NCBI GenBank assembly: GCA_964640935.1
Contig: CAZXIY010000007.1
Span: 1 to 29,821, forward strand
Origin: CAZXIY01 sp964640935
GTDB lineage: Archaea; Thermoplasmatota; Thermoplasmata; Methanomassiliicoccales; Methanomethylophilaceae
DNA: 29,821 bases
Direction of reading: 5' to 3'
Shown here: in pieces, positions 7,239 through 14,928 of the stretch
Layout: every line of letters starts with the position of its first letter
How positions within the stretch are numbered: the first letter of the stretch is position 1
The notes under the pieces: generated by a model
What the model saw: only the letters and a program-made list of their open reading frames with translations
Told to the model about the DNA's origin: nothing
The model's database searches: none
Position numbers and translations under genes: made by a program

Positions 7239-8060
7239 ATGAGCGACAGACATGTGATGGAGGCCCTCGGTATGTCGAGAGTCGTGATAGAGGACGGCAA
7301 GGTCGTCGATGTTAGCGAACCTAAAGTGAAATACTGTCCCCTCTTCAAGAAATACCGCAACATAGACGAACTGAACAAGGACTCGATCAGGAAGAATATC
7401 GAATTCCGCATATCGGATTTCGGCATGTGCACCGAGGACCGCGACGTGAAACTGGATTATTTCCTCAGTTTCGGGATCTCCGAGGTCATGAGCCTCGCGA
7501 TGAAGAACGGCACGTTAGATGCCGTCGTTCTGGCCTCCGACGGATGCGGGACCGTCGTGCTCACGGACCCGTGCATCATACAGGGTATGGGCGGACGCAT
7601 CTCCGGGATAATGGAGACGACGCCGCTGCATAATGTGATCGATGCTATCGGCAAAGAGCGTGTCCTGGACCCTGAGACTGCGAAGATAGACCAGATCGCG
7701 GGCGTAGCAAAGGCCGTGTCCATGGGATACGATCGCATCGGTGTCACAGTGGCCAGAGCAGAGGATGCAAGATTCCTCAGAAAAAGATACGGCGACAGAC
7801 TGACGATCTTCGCCGTCCACACCACCGGGATCTCTAAAGCGGATGCAGAGACATATTTCGATTGCTGCGATGTCATAACGGCATGCGCGTCAAAGTACGT
7901 AAGAGAGATCGCAGCCGGGAAGGCCAAACTGCAGGCGGGAACGAAAGTCCCCATCTACTCCGCCAGCGAAAGAGGGACCGAACTCATGATGGACAAACTG
8001 AACGAGCTCGGAAAGAAACCGGATACCGTCCTTGAGGACGGACCCAGACCGTTGTTATGA
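7239..8060 (+). CDS. methanogenesis marker protein 8 (DUF2099)
   Basis: A 273-residue cytosolic protein recognised as the DUF2099 / methanogenesis marker 8 family from its N-terminal pattern HVMEALG..RVVIEDGKV, KVKYCPLFKKYR, IEFRISDFGMCTEDR, then FLSFGISEV, the glycine-rich IQGMGGRISGIMETTPL and LDPETAKIDQIAGV. The family is found in methanogens and has no established biochemical role; the conserved cysteines suggest a metal or cofactor link. The ATG at 7239 is preceded by GGTGAT. It follows the GIY-YIG-like gene by 13 bp and precedes the next gene by 9 bp, in one operon with the hydantoinase-like protein. It is the best single indicator that the organism is a methanogen. Confidence 0.92.
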   Translation: MSDRHVMEALGMSRVVIEDGKVVDVSEPKVKYCPLFKKYRNIDELNKDSIRKNIEFRISDFGMCTEDRDVKLDYFLSFGISEVMSLAMKNGTLDAVVLASDGCGTVVLTDPCIIQGMGGRISGIMETTPLHNVIDAIGKERVLDPETAKIDQIAGVAKAVSMGYDRIGVTVARAEDARFLRKRYGDRLTIFAVHTTGISKADAETYFDCCDVITACASKYVREIAAGKAKLQAGTKVPIYSASERGTELMMDKLNELGKKPDTVLEDGPRPLL

Positions 8061-8069
8061 GATGATATC

Positions 8070-8423
8070 ATGACGAACACAGCGATAGCACATATGAAGA
8101 CCTGTTGCAAGACGAACAAAGTGACCGTATCCATGAGGGACGACGGCGACCTTGATGTAAGGATAGTCACCGACTGTCCGCATGTGAGGGAATACGCAGA
8201 GAAACTGACCAGGATTTCCGTCGACGATGTCGTGGATTTCTCCAAGAGCAAGATAGTCGCCCCGGAGATCAGACAGAGCCTGTCGGTACCATGTCTAACG
8301 CCGATAGCTGTCTTCGAGGCCGCATGGCTGGAACTCGGCATGCTGTCCAAATCTCTGGCAAAGAAGGTCGGAGAGAACAGCGTCTCTTTCCATCCCGACG
8401 TGGAATTGGAGGACGTCCACTGA
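8070..8423 (+). CDS. small cysteine-containing protein, possibly DUF6951-like
   Basis: A 117-residue soluble protein, last gene of the marker 8 operon, 9 bp after the previous stop. An N-terminal KTCCKTNKVTVS strand is followed by DLDVRIVTDCPHVREYAEKL and, near the middle, SVPCLTPIAVFEAAWLELGM. The spacing of the CPH and C.(T/V)P motifs resembles small archaeal and clostridial proteins annotated as DUF6951, but this is from memory of the pattern. The paired cysteines (14-15) plus CPH and PC could bind metal. No function is known. Confidence 0.78.
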   Translation: MTNTAIAHMKTCCKTNKVTVSMRDDGDLDVRIVTDCPHVREYAEKLTRISVDDVVDFSKSKIVAPEIRQSLSVPCLTPIAVFEAAWLELGMLSKSLAKKVGENSVSFHPDVELEDVH

Positions 8424-8480
8424 TCACGCACCGTCAAACTTTTTATCCTCCCTTCGCTTCACCCTATCCAGAGGAATAAA

Positions 8481-8582
8481 ATGGAAGTCGATGATCTCGG
8501 TACGGCCAAACGCATAGGAATCCTAGTGTTGGCTGTCGTTGTGGTCGTAATAGCGGCCATGTACATGTACCCGATACAGTGA
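8481..8582 (+). CDS. 33-residue single-span membrane peptide
   Basis: This short ORF starts at ATG 8481 with a purine-rich site (GAGGAA) just upstream and a TATA-like CTTTTTATCC at about 8440-8449. The product is a short charged N-terminus (MEVDDLGTAKR) followed by one very hydrophobic helix (GILVLAVVVVVIAAMYMY) and PIQ at the end. It looks like an authentic small membrane protein, of unknown role. The stop is TGA. Confidence 0.55.
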   Translation: MEVDDLGTAKRIGILVLAVVVVVIAAMYMYPIQ

Positions 8583-8663
8583 TCTGTATCCCGCCGAAAG
8601 GCCATGTTCGAAACTGATTCACAGTGTTTCTAAGTTACTTGATTTTTGGTAAAATACCGTAAC

Positions 8664-8673
8664 GTATATATAG
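8664..8673 (+). promoter_or_regulatory. strong TATA box for a leaderless small gene
   Basis: GTATATATAG is centred about 25 bp before the ATG at 8693, the canonical archaeal distance to a transcription start. It predicts a leaderless mRNA for the 32-residue ORF. Confidence 0.6.
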
Positions 8674-8692
8674 AAACGCTGATGTAGTCATC

Positions 8693-8791
8693 ATGGGAAA
8701 ACACAGTAAAGAGCGCCGTCAGGCAAGGTTGAAATCCAATGGGAACAACGGAGCATCAACCTCGACCCCGAAGACTGCCGCTAAGAACTGA
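8693..8791 (+). CDS. 32-residue basic peptide
   Basis: ATG 8693 to TGA 8791 encodes a small, highly basic and hydrophilic peptide: MGKHSKERRQARLKSNG, then a Ser/Thr/Ala-rich tail. It is positioned at the predicted transcription start of a strong TATA box, which is the main reason to believe it. The basic N-terminal half could bind nucleic acid, but no family is recognised. The next gene's promoter begins 100 bp further on. Confidence 0.5.
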   Translation: MGKHSKERRQARLKSNGNNGASTSTPKTAAKN

Positions 8792-8950
8792 TATTGACCC
8801 CCAAACGGATCCAAACCCTAATCGCCAGGACGGGAGACCGCCCTGCCAATGTTTACACACGGTCGGGACGTAGCCCATTTTACCCGGCCTGTGGGATATT
8901 TAATAAATATACGCGCACGTCTACACGTCAAATTAGAAAGCGTGAACGAC

Positions 8951-9445
8951 ATGAAGATCAATGCGGACATCTACGTAAAGGACGTGCCGGGACAGCTCGT
9001 GAGTTCCTTGGAGCCGATATCTACATTCGGCGGGAACATCGTCGGAGTCGTCCACAATCGCGAACAGCTCGTCAGCGGAAGGATCGTCGTCAACGTGACG
9101 TTCAACATGGACTCCGACAAGATCGACGCCCTGAAAAAGGAATGGAAATCCAGGGACGTCATCGTGGCCAAGATGGGCGAGGAGTCTGAGATCTATTCCA
9201 TGGACTACATGATCATCGGCGACATCAAAGCATCCTACATCGAGAAAGTGATAGACGACGTCTCGAAGACCATAGATTTCGATTCCGTGGATGTCAGCTA
9301 TTCTTCCAAGATCTCGAGCAAGACACGCACAGCGATGATCTCCGCGAACGTGCATTCACGCGACGATCTTTCAAAACTCAACGATTTCCTGTCGGATGCC
9401 GCTAGAAAGTCGGGATTCGTATACATAAGGGGCGTGAGCGAATGA
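8951..9445 (+). CDS. ACT-domain protein, probable regulator of homoserine dehydrogenase
   Basis: A 164-residue protein starting MKINADIYVKDVPGQL, the beta-strand and ligand-loop start of an ACT domain, with a second alpha/beta unit in the C-terminal half (TAMISANVHSRDDLSKL). ACT domains bind amino acids and regulate enzymes. It overlaps the homoserine dehydrogenase gene by 4 bp (ATGA), and that dehydrogenase lacks its own C-terminal ACT domain, so this gene is probably its separate regulatory subunit (inference). ATG 8951 is chosen over an upstream in-frame ATG at 8849 because the AT-rich promoter element (TTTAATAAATAT, about 8898-8909) lies between them. Confidence 0.88.
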   Translation: MKINADIYVKDVPGQLVSSLEPISTFGGNIVGVVHNREQLVSGRIVVNVTFNMDSDKIDALKKEWKSRDVIVAKMGEESEIYSMDYMIIGDIKASYIEKVIDDVSKTIDFDSVDVSYSSKISSKTRTAMISANVHSRDDLSKLNDFLSDAARKSGFVYIRGVSE

Positions 9446-10449
9446 AGGTCTTCATATCCGGTTTCGGGAACGTAGGACAGGGGACGATGGAGATGCTCCT
9501 GATCAAGAGGCCGTTCCTTCAGATGAGGCACGGCGAACTCGTAAGCGTCGTCGGGGCCATGGATTCCAGGAGCTACGACTACGACTCGAAAGAGGTATGC
9601 GGGCTCTGCATGCTCGGTAACAAGATAAGCACGGGCATGTGCGGGCATTACGCCAGGAACGGGATGCCGGGCACCGAGATAATGGACAAAGTGGATTATG
9701 ATGTCCTCGTGGAATGCTCTCCTACGAACATAAAGGACGGCGGCGAGGGCTTGAAGAACATAAGACATGCCCTTGAGAACGGGAAGGACGTCATCACAGT
9801 CAACAAGGGCCCGCTCGCATTGAAATTCAAAGAGCTCACCGACCTCGCGGAGAAGAACGGCTGCATGTTCAGATACGAAGGGTCGGTCGGCGGAGCGATG
9901 CCGATAATCAATCTGTGCCGCGAGAGTCTCGTCGGACAGAAGATCAAGTCGATACACGGAATCTTCAACGGAACGTGCAATTTCATACTCAGCAGAATGG
10001 ACAACGGTATGCCGTTCGAGCAGGCGCTGAAAGAAGCACAGCAGCTCGGCTACGCCGAAGCGGACCCGACATACGATATCATGGGAATTGACAGCGCATG
10101 CAAGGTGACGATCCTCGCCAACTCGATATTCGGACGCGACGTGACAATAAAGGACGTCGACATCACCGGTATCAATTCCATAACTGATGAGGCGATCGCA
10201 CTCGCGGCGGACCATGATATGGTCATAAGGCTCATAGGCGAAGTGTCTGACAGCAAGCTCAGCGTATCTCCGAGGCTCATACCCAAAGGACATCCCCTGA
10301 GCATATCCGGCACTCTGAACACGGCAATGGTCAGCACAGACTTCGCAGGACCGATTACTGTGTCCGGACGCGGTGCCGGAAGAAAGGAGACGGCCTCGGC
10401 TATCCTCAGCGACCTGATCGCCATAATGGATGCCAGGTGCAAACGCTGA
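9442..10449 (+). CDS. hom: homoserine dehydrogenase
   Basis: A 335-residue NAD(P)-dependent enzyme that reduces aspartate semialdehyde to homoserine, the branch point to threonine, methionine and isoleucine. The Rossmann motif GFGNVGQG is at residues 7-14. Further motifs are VNKGPLA, the family signature GSVGGAMPI, GIFNGTCNFIL and the EADPTYDIMGIDSACK segment. At about 335 residues it is the short form without a regulatory ACT domain; a separate ACT protein is encoded directly upstream with an ATGA overlap. It is followed 10 bp later by the citramalate synthase gene, tying homoserine and isoleucine synthesis into one operon. The stop is TGA. Confidence 0.95.
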   Translation: MKVFISGFGNVGQGTMEMLLIKRPFLQMRHGELVSVVGAMDSRSYDYDSKEVCGLCMLGNKISTGMCGHYARNGMPGTEIMDKVDYDVLVECSPTNIKDGGEGLKNIRHALENGKDVITVNKGPLALKFKELTDLAEKNGCMFRYEGSVGGAMPIINLCRESLVGQKIKSIHGIFNGTCNFILSRMDNGMPFEQALKEAQQLGYAEADPTYDIMGIDSACKVTILANSIFGRDVTIKDVDITGINSITDEAIALAADHDMVIRLIGEVSDSKLSVSPRLIPKGHPLSISGTLNTAMVSTDFAGPITVSGRGAGRKETASAILSDLIAIMDARCKR

Positions 10450-10459
10450 CGGGTGCAGT

Positions 10460-12037
10460 ATGTCAGACCGTGTCTTCATCTACGATACGACGCTGAGAGA
10501 CGGTGCCCAGACCGAGGGCATATCGTTCTCAGCAGAGGATAAAGCGGACATCTATGCGAAATTGGATGATTTCGGGATCGATTTCATAGAAGGCGGTATG
10601 CCGTCATCCAACCCGAAGGACCATGCTTTTGTATCCTTGTCCGGAGCATCGAAGAGGAAGAGCACTTTCGTTTCTTTCGGCAGCACGATGAGACCTGGGA
10701 CCGATCCATGCAATGACAGCTGCCTCGTGGATCTTGCCAACGGACCGACGAAATGGGTATGCATATTCGGGAAAGCATGGGATTTTCACGTCAAAGAGGC
10801 TTTGGGCACCACTCTGGATGAGAACATCAGGATGATCGAGGACAGCATCGCATATCTGAAGGATGCGGGTAAGAGCGTCATATTCGACGCAGAACATTTC
10901 TTCGACGGATACAGATTCAACAAGGACTATGCGATGGATGTCGTCAGAACAGCGATGGACAGCGGTGCTGACTGGGTGGTCCTGTGCGACACGAACGGCG
11001 GATCGCTGCCCAAATCCGTCGGCGATGCCACGGCCGCGGTATGCAGGACGTTCGACGTCCCTGTGGGCGTGCACTGCCACAACGATTCAGAACTTGCGGT
11101 AGCATGTTCACTTGCTGCCGTGGACAGCGGCGCCAGGATGGTCCAGGGGACAGTTAACGGCATCGGCGAGAGATGCGGCAACGCGAATCTGTGCTCGGTG
11201 ATCCCGGATCTCATACTGAAGATGGGATATGATGTTCCCGTGGATCTCACGAAGATGACTGCGATGAGTGTCGCAGTATCGGAGATAGCCAACATAAGGC
11301 ATCCTACCGACCTTCCGTTCGTCGGAGAACGGGCGTTCGCCCACAAAGGCGGGATGCATGTGAGCGCTCTGATGAAGGACCCCAGGACATACGAGCACAT
11401 ACCGCCCGAATCCGTCGGGAACCAACGTCACATACTCATCTCGGATATGAGCGGAAAGGCCAGCATCTCCGAGAAACTGGACGAGATGGGCATCGAATCC
11501 GACGACAAAGGAAGGAAGCTCATCACCAAACGCATCAAAGAGATGGAATCGATAGGATATCAATACGAGAGCGCGGACGCCAGTCTGCAACTCCTCTTCA
11601 AACGCACGCTGGGCCAGGAGAGCCGCCCGTTCGATGTCCGCGGATTCCGCCTGTCCATCGACGGCATAGGCGAGACCGATCTAGCCTCAGAAGCGAGCAT
11701 AAAGGTCGTTGACCGCGGCGGGAACGTAGAGCACACCGCTTCGGACGGGGACGGTCCGGTCAACGCACTCGACAGAGCGTTAAGGAAGGCACTGTCCAAA
11801 TTCTACCCGGTCCTGAACGACGTCAGACTCACGGATTATAAGGTACGTGTACTGGACGAGAAGGCCGCCACCGCGGCCACGGTAAGGGTAATAATACGCT
11901 CCACCGACGGGAAGGACAGCTGGAACACGGTCGGCGTATCGGAGAACGTCATCGAGGCATCTCTGATCGCACTTTCGGATTCAATGGAATACGCCATACT
12001 CAGATACGAGAACCAAAAGCAGAGGGATTTGAAATGA
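10460..12037 (+). CDS. cimA: (R)-citramalate synthase, TIGR00977-type
   Basis: A 525-residue member of the 2-isopropylmalate/homocitrate/citramalate synthase family. It should condense pyruvate with acetyl-CoA to (R)-citramalate, the first step of the pyruvate route to isoleucine. The catalytic TIM barrel starts with YDTTLRDGAQ (residues 8-17). FDAEHFFDGY and LCDTNGGSLP are hallmarks of the citramalate-type subgroup, followed by HCHND and NGIGERCGNA. The C-terminal third is the LeuA-type allosteric dimer domain (GPVNALDRALRKAL). ATG 10460 starts the protein at the expected place and is preceded by a GGGTG purine stretch. The substrate is inferred from motifs and from the homoserine dehydrogenase neighbour. 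It overlaps the next gene by 4 bp. Confidence 0.93.
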   Translation: MSDRVFIYDTTLRDGAQTEGISFSAEDKADIYAKLDDFGIDFIEGGMPSSNPKDHAFVSLSGASKRKSTFVSFGSTMRPGTDPCNDSCLVDLANGPTKWVCIFGKAWDFHVKEALGTTLDENIRMIEDSIAYLKDAGKSVIFDAEHFFDGYRFNKDYAMDVVRTAMDSGADWVVLCDTNGGSLPKSVGDATAAVCRTFDVPVGVHCHNDSELAVACSLAAVDSGARMVQGTVNGIGERCGNANLCSVIPDLILKMGYDVPVDLTKMTAMSVAVSEIANIRHPTDLPFVGERAFAHKGGMHVSALMKDPRTYEHIPPESVGNQRHILISDMSGKASISEKLDEMGIESDDKGRKLITKRIKEMESIGYQYESADASLQLLFKRTLGQESRPFDVRGFRLSIDGIGETDLASEASIKVVDRGGNVEHTASDGDGPVNALDRALRKALSKFYPVLNDVRLTDYKVRVLDEKAATAATVRVIIRSTDGKDSWNTVGVSENVIEASLIALSDSMEYAILRYENQKQRDLK

Positions 12038-12306
12038 ATAAGATGATCATCACATTGGTCGGGAAGGATATGGTCGGGATCATAGCCAAGGTCTGTACAT
12101 ATTTCGCTGACAACAACATAAACATACTCGACATCGCCCAGACCACCGTCCAGGACTACATCAACATGATGATGATAGTCGATACGAGCGGATACAAAGG
12201 AAGCTTCGCTGACATGACGAAGGAGCTCAACGAAGTAGGGAAGATCGTCGGCTGCGAGATCAAGGCACAGCACGAAGAGATCTTCGAAATGATGCACAGG
12301 GTCTGA
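12034..12306 (+). CDS. UPF0237-type ACT-domain protein
   Basis: A 90-residue protein consisting of a single ACT domain, opening MIITLVGKDMVGIIAKV and NINILDIAQT, the pattern of the UPF0237 family. It overlaps the citramalate synthase stop by 4 bp (ATGA) and precedes the UPF0210 gene by 4 bp. The UPF0237-UPF0210 pair recurs in many bacteria and archaea, which implies that the ACT protein senses a ligand for its partner. The ligand is unknown. Confidence 0.9.
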   Translation: MNKMIITLVGKDMVGIIAKVCTYFADNNINILDIAQTTVQDYINMMMIVDTSGYKGSFADMTKELNEVGKIVGCEIKAQHEEIFEMMHRV

Positions 12307-12310
12307 TAGC

Positions 12311-13681
12311 ATGTCCGTCATAGATCTGAACGATGTACTCGAAACGAACAAGATGATCGAGGAGGAGAACCTGGATGTCAGGACCATCACGATGGGCATC
12401 AACCTTCTGGATTGCTGCGATACCGACGTCGACAGACTGAACGAGAAGATCTATGACAAGATCGTCACCAAGGCCAAGGACCTCGTATCCGTCGGCGACG
12501 AGATCGGCCTCGAATACGGCGTGCCCATAGTCAACAAGAGAGTGTCGGTCACTCCCATTTCGCTAGTCGGATCGTCATCGTGCAACTCACCCGAGGATTA
12601 TGTTTCCATAGCAAGGACGCTTGACAGGGCGGCCGCAAAGATCGGCATAAACTTCATAGGCGGATTCTCCGCACTCACGATGAAGAACATCACCAGATCC
12701 GAAAGGCTGCTGATGGAATCTATACCGAAAGCACTTGCATCGACGTCCAACGTATGCAGCTCCATAGGGGTCGCATCCACAAAAACGGGCATCAACATGG
12801 ATGCCGTGAGAATGATGGGCGATGTCGTAAAGAACACCGCGGAGATGACGAAGGACAGAGATTCGATAGGCTGTGCGAAGCTGGTTGTATTCTGCAATCC
12901 GCCGGACGACAATCCATTCATGGCCGGTGCATTCCACGGCGTAACGGAAGGCGATGAGGTCATCAATGTCGGCGTCAGCGGACCGGGTGTCGTGAAACGC
13001 GCCCTCGAATCTGTGAGAGGAGAAAGCTTCGAGACACTCTGCGAGACCATCAAAAAAACGGCATTCAAGGTCACGAGGGTCGGGCAGCTCGTAGCCAAAG
13101 AGGCCTCCAAGAGACTGAACGTGCCGTTCGGCATCATCGACCTTTCGCTTGCCCCCACTCCCGCGATCGGCGACAGCATCGCCGACATAATCCATGAGAT
13201 GGGGCTCGAATATGCAGGTGCACCCGGTACGACCGCCGCACTCGCCATACTCAACGATCAGGTGAAGAAAGGAGGGGTTATGGCATCCTCGTATGTCGGC
13301 GGACTCAGCGGAGCATTCATACCGGTGAGCGAGGACAGCGGCATGGCCGATGCTGTAACCGCAGGAGCGCTGACGATAGAGAAACTGGAGGCCATGACGT
13401 GCGTATGCTCTGTCGGTCTGGATATGATAGCCATACCGGGTGACACGTCTCCCGAGACGATATCGGGGATAATCGCGGATGAGATGGCCATAGGGATGGT
13501 CAATCAGAAGACGACCGCCGTAAGGGTCATACCCGTCATAGGTAAGAAGGCCGGGGATTCGGCTGAATTCGGAGGACTTCTCGGAAGGGCCCCGATAATG
13601 AACGTCAGCCGTTTCGACTGCAGCGGATTCGTGAACCGCGGCGGAAGGATACCCGCCCCGATACACAGCTTCAAGAACTGA
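12311..13681 (+). CDS. UPF0210 / PFL-family protein (DUF711)
   Basis: A 456-residue cytosolic protein of the UPF0210 (DUF711) family. Diagnostic stretches are VRTITMGINLLDC near the start, VPIVNKRVSVTPIS, CSSIGVASTKTGINMDA, FHGVTEGDEVINVGVSGPG, and a C-terminal FDCSGFVNRGGRIPAPI. The family is distantly related in fold to pyruvate formate-lyase, but no glycyl-radical motif is seen. Its reaction is unknown. The gene ends the ACT-hom-cimA-ACT-UPF0210 operon and is probably regulated by the preceding ACT protein. The stop is TGA, followed by 133 bp with no gene before the convergent AT-rich ORF. Confidence 0.92.
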   Translation: MSVIDLNDVLETNKMIEEENLDVRTITMGINLLDCCDTDVDRLNEKIYDKIVTKAKDLVSVGDEIGLEYGVPIVNKRVSVTPISLVGSSSCNSPEDYVSIARTLDRAAAKIGINFIGGFSALTMKNITRSERLLMESIPKALASTSNVCSSIGVASTKTGINMDAVRMMGDVVKNTAEMTKDRDSIGCAKLVVFCNPPDDNPFMAGAFHGVTEGDEVINVGVSGPGVVKRALESVRGESFETLCETIKKTAFKVTRVGQLVAKEASKRLNVPFGIIDLSLAPTPAIGDSIADIIHEMGLEYAGAPGTTAALAILNDQVKKGGVMASSYVGGLSGAFIPVSEDSGMADAVTAGALTIEKLEAMTCVCSVGLDMIAIPGDTSPETISGIIADEMAIGMVNQKTTAVRVIPVIGKKAGDSAEFGGLLGRAPIMNVSRFDCSGFVNRGGRIPAPIHSFKN

Positions 13682-13814
13682 TCGACACGGTGCATGATCA
13701 ACATTGCCGGATAACGACCGGTGATACTTGCGACCGTGCCGTCAGCATACGCCCTCAAAGGACGTGAACGTGCCGGGATCCGCCCATATACAGGATATCA
13801 GAATGACCATACGG

Positions 13815-14474
13815 TCAACATTTCTTGTACATCCTTACAACAATGCATTTGTTGTACGAGCCGTCGATAGCCCTAATGTTTGTGAATCCCGCATCTTTAT
13901 AACCGTCGATCACAGAAGAATCGTTGTAATCGACATCCACGTAGACGAATTCCTTGGATTTCCAACTTGAAGTACTTCTGAAATCCTTCAGTATCGATGC
14001 TATGCTGAATTTCGTTATACCCCCGACCGCACCTATTCCGAATATTATCTCACAGTTGCCGCCGTGCTTTTTAGGTTGACTGTATTTGAACCACCGGCTG
14101 TAAGTCTTCTTGAATTCGTGAAAATAATTAGGTGATTTTTCACCGATCACCTTTTTGATCTCGGCCAGAGATTTCTTGTAATCCATTCTTGTTGGGTCGT
14201 AGGCGATAATAGAACCTATCACCTTCTCCCCTTTCCTTTTTACAAAGATATTGTTATGCGAAAAAGGATTGTTGTCCATTTCCATCAATTTGGAGTAGAC
14301 ATCAATCGCCCATTCTCGTGACTGACCAATGTTAATTGATGTCGTACCCGAATCGTATAGCATCGCGGCTATGTCCCGGTAATCGTCGGTAAATGGTTGT
14401 TCCGTCGTAATTCCCCTTGTTTTGGACGAATTTAATAGGTTATAAACTTGACTCCTAACGTCGTTAATAGACAC
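13815..14474 (-). CDS. GNAT-like protein in an AT-rich patch
   Basis: A 219-residue protein read on the minus strand. The central FVKRKGEKVIGSIIAYD segment resembles the beta2-beta4 core of a GNAT N-acetyltransferase, and the C-terminal VYVDVDYNDSSVIDGYKDAG plus a strand ending VVRMYKKC resembles the end of that fold. The acetyl-CoA loop (R/Q-x-x-G-x-G/A) is not clear, so the assignment is tentative. Base composition is visibly more AT-rich than the neighbours, with many AAA, AAT and ATT codons, suggesting recent acquisition. The gene lies beside the tRNA-Trp/tRNA-Arg cluster, a common integration zone. The stop is TGA. Confidence 0.65.
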   Translation of the reverse strand: MSINDVRSQVYNLLNSSKTRGITTEQPFTDDYRDIAAMLYDSGTTSINIGQSREWAIDVYSKLMEMDNNPFSHNNIFVKRKGEKVIGSIIAYDPTRMDYKKSLAEIKKVIGEKSPNYFHEFKKTYSRWFKYSQPKKHGGNCEIIFGIGAVGGITKFSIASILKDFRSTSSWKSKEFVYVDVDYNDSSVIDGYKDAGFTNIRAIDGSYNKCIVVRMYKKC

Positions 14475-14630
14475 GTTTTTTGAATATCATTCACGCACAT
14501 TATCTATTAACAACGATGATTTTTGAGAGCGATCAGAATAATTTCGTTCTTTAGACAAAAAATACAAATATAACATACTTAAAAACAATAAAAATCAGGT
14601 TCAAATGCCGAATCTGATAAATCCGTAAAT

Positions 14631-14653
14631 ATCAGCGATCTGCAATCACTGAT
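14631..14653. repeat. imperfect inverted repeat upstream of the GNAT-like gene
   Basis: ATCAG-c-GAT and ATC-a-CTGAT flank CTGCA in the AT-rich intergenic stretch between the GNAT-like gene and tRNA-Trp. It may be a regulator site; no function is assigned. Confidence 0.25.
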
Positions 14654-14682
14654 AATTACATGAGAAAGATAAGAAAGAAGTT

Positions 14683-14717
14683 TGCAATCTGGTATTCCGA
14701 ATCGGGAACCGATTGCA
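14683..14717 (-). terminator. possible hairpin terminator after tRNA-Trp
   Basis: TGCAATC and GATTGCA form a perfect 7-bp stem with further partial pairing inside. On the minus strand it lies about 20 bp after the tRNA-Trp 3' end and is followed by a T/C-rich run (TTCTTTCTT). It is consistent with transcription stopping after the tRNA-Arg-eL41-tRNA-Trp unit. Confidence 0.35.
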
Positions 14718-14736
14718 TCAAGCCAGAAGCGTAAGG

Positions 14737-14906
14737 TGGGGGCTAAGGGATTTGAACCCTTGTCAGCGGGTTTCCACTACGGGGGGAGCTACCCCCCGCG
14801 AAATTATGAGTCATCGCTCCAGTTAATCATCAACTGTCAGCAAACCCATTTCCAATCATTCTCTATAACTGGAGCCCGCCAGTCTACCAGGTTAGCCTAA
14901 ACCCCC
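14737..14906 (-). tRNA. tRNA-Trp (CCA) with a 97-nt intron
   Basis: On the minus strand acceptor GGGGGTT (14906-14900) pairs with AGCCCCC, then discriminator A; only CC of CCA is encoded. The anticodon stem GCGGG (27-31) pairs with CCCGC (14770-14766), and the anticodon is CCA. The 97-nt intron spans 14772-14868, between G37 and A38, the usual archaeal site. The outer helix and the two 3-nt bulges (AGT, AAA) are present, but the central helix CUCC:GUGG has one mismatch, so the splice motif is relaxed. The D-stem also has one C-A mismatch. The T-arm is AAGGG/CCCTT around TTCAAAT. Confidence 0.92.
14772..14868 (-). ncRNA. tRNA-Trp intron acting as a predicted box C/D 2'-O-methylation guide
   Basis: In intron order the boxes are C-like AUGAUUG (14859-14853), D' CUGA (14840-14837), C' UGAUGA (14832-14827) and a D-like AUGA (14814-14811). 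The guide before D (ACUGGAGC) pairs with the anticodon arm and its fifth base before D pairs with C34. The guide before D' (GGGUUU) pairs with exon 2 and its fifth base before D' pairs with C39. A 7-bp GC hairpin (14780-14798) follows. Archaeal tRNA-Trp introns with this function are known in Haloferax and Pyrococcus. The C and D boxes here are degenerate. Confidence 0.72.
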
Positions 14907-14928
14907 TTAGTAAGCTGAACGATCAGGA

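Noticed and set aside
9298..10479. A 393-residue open frame on the minus strand over hom
   Set aside because: It is antisense to the recognisable homoserine dehydrogenase, with no domain signature of its own.
12587..13666. A 359-residue open frame on the minus strand
   Set aside because: It lies entirely within the UPF0210 gene, is rich in Arg, His, Tyr and Cys as antisense frames are, and has no family motif. It is a shadow.
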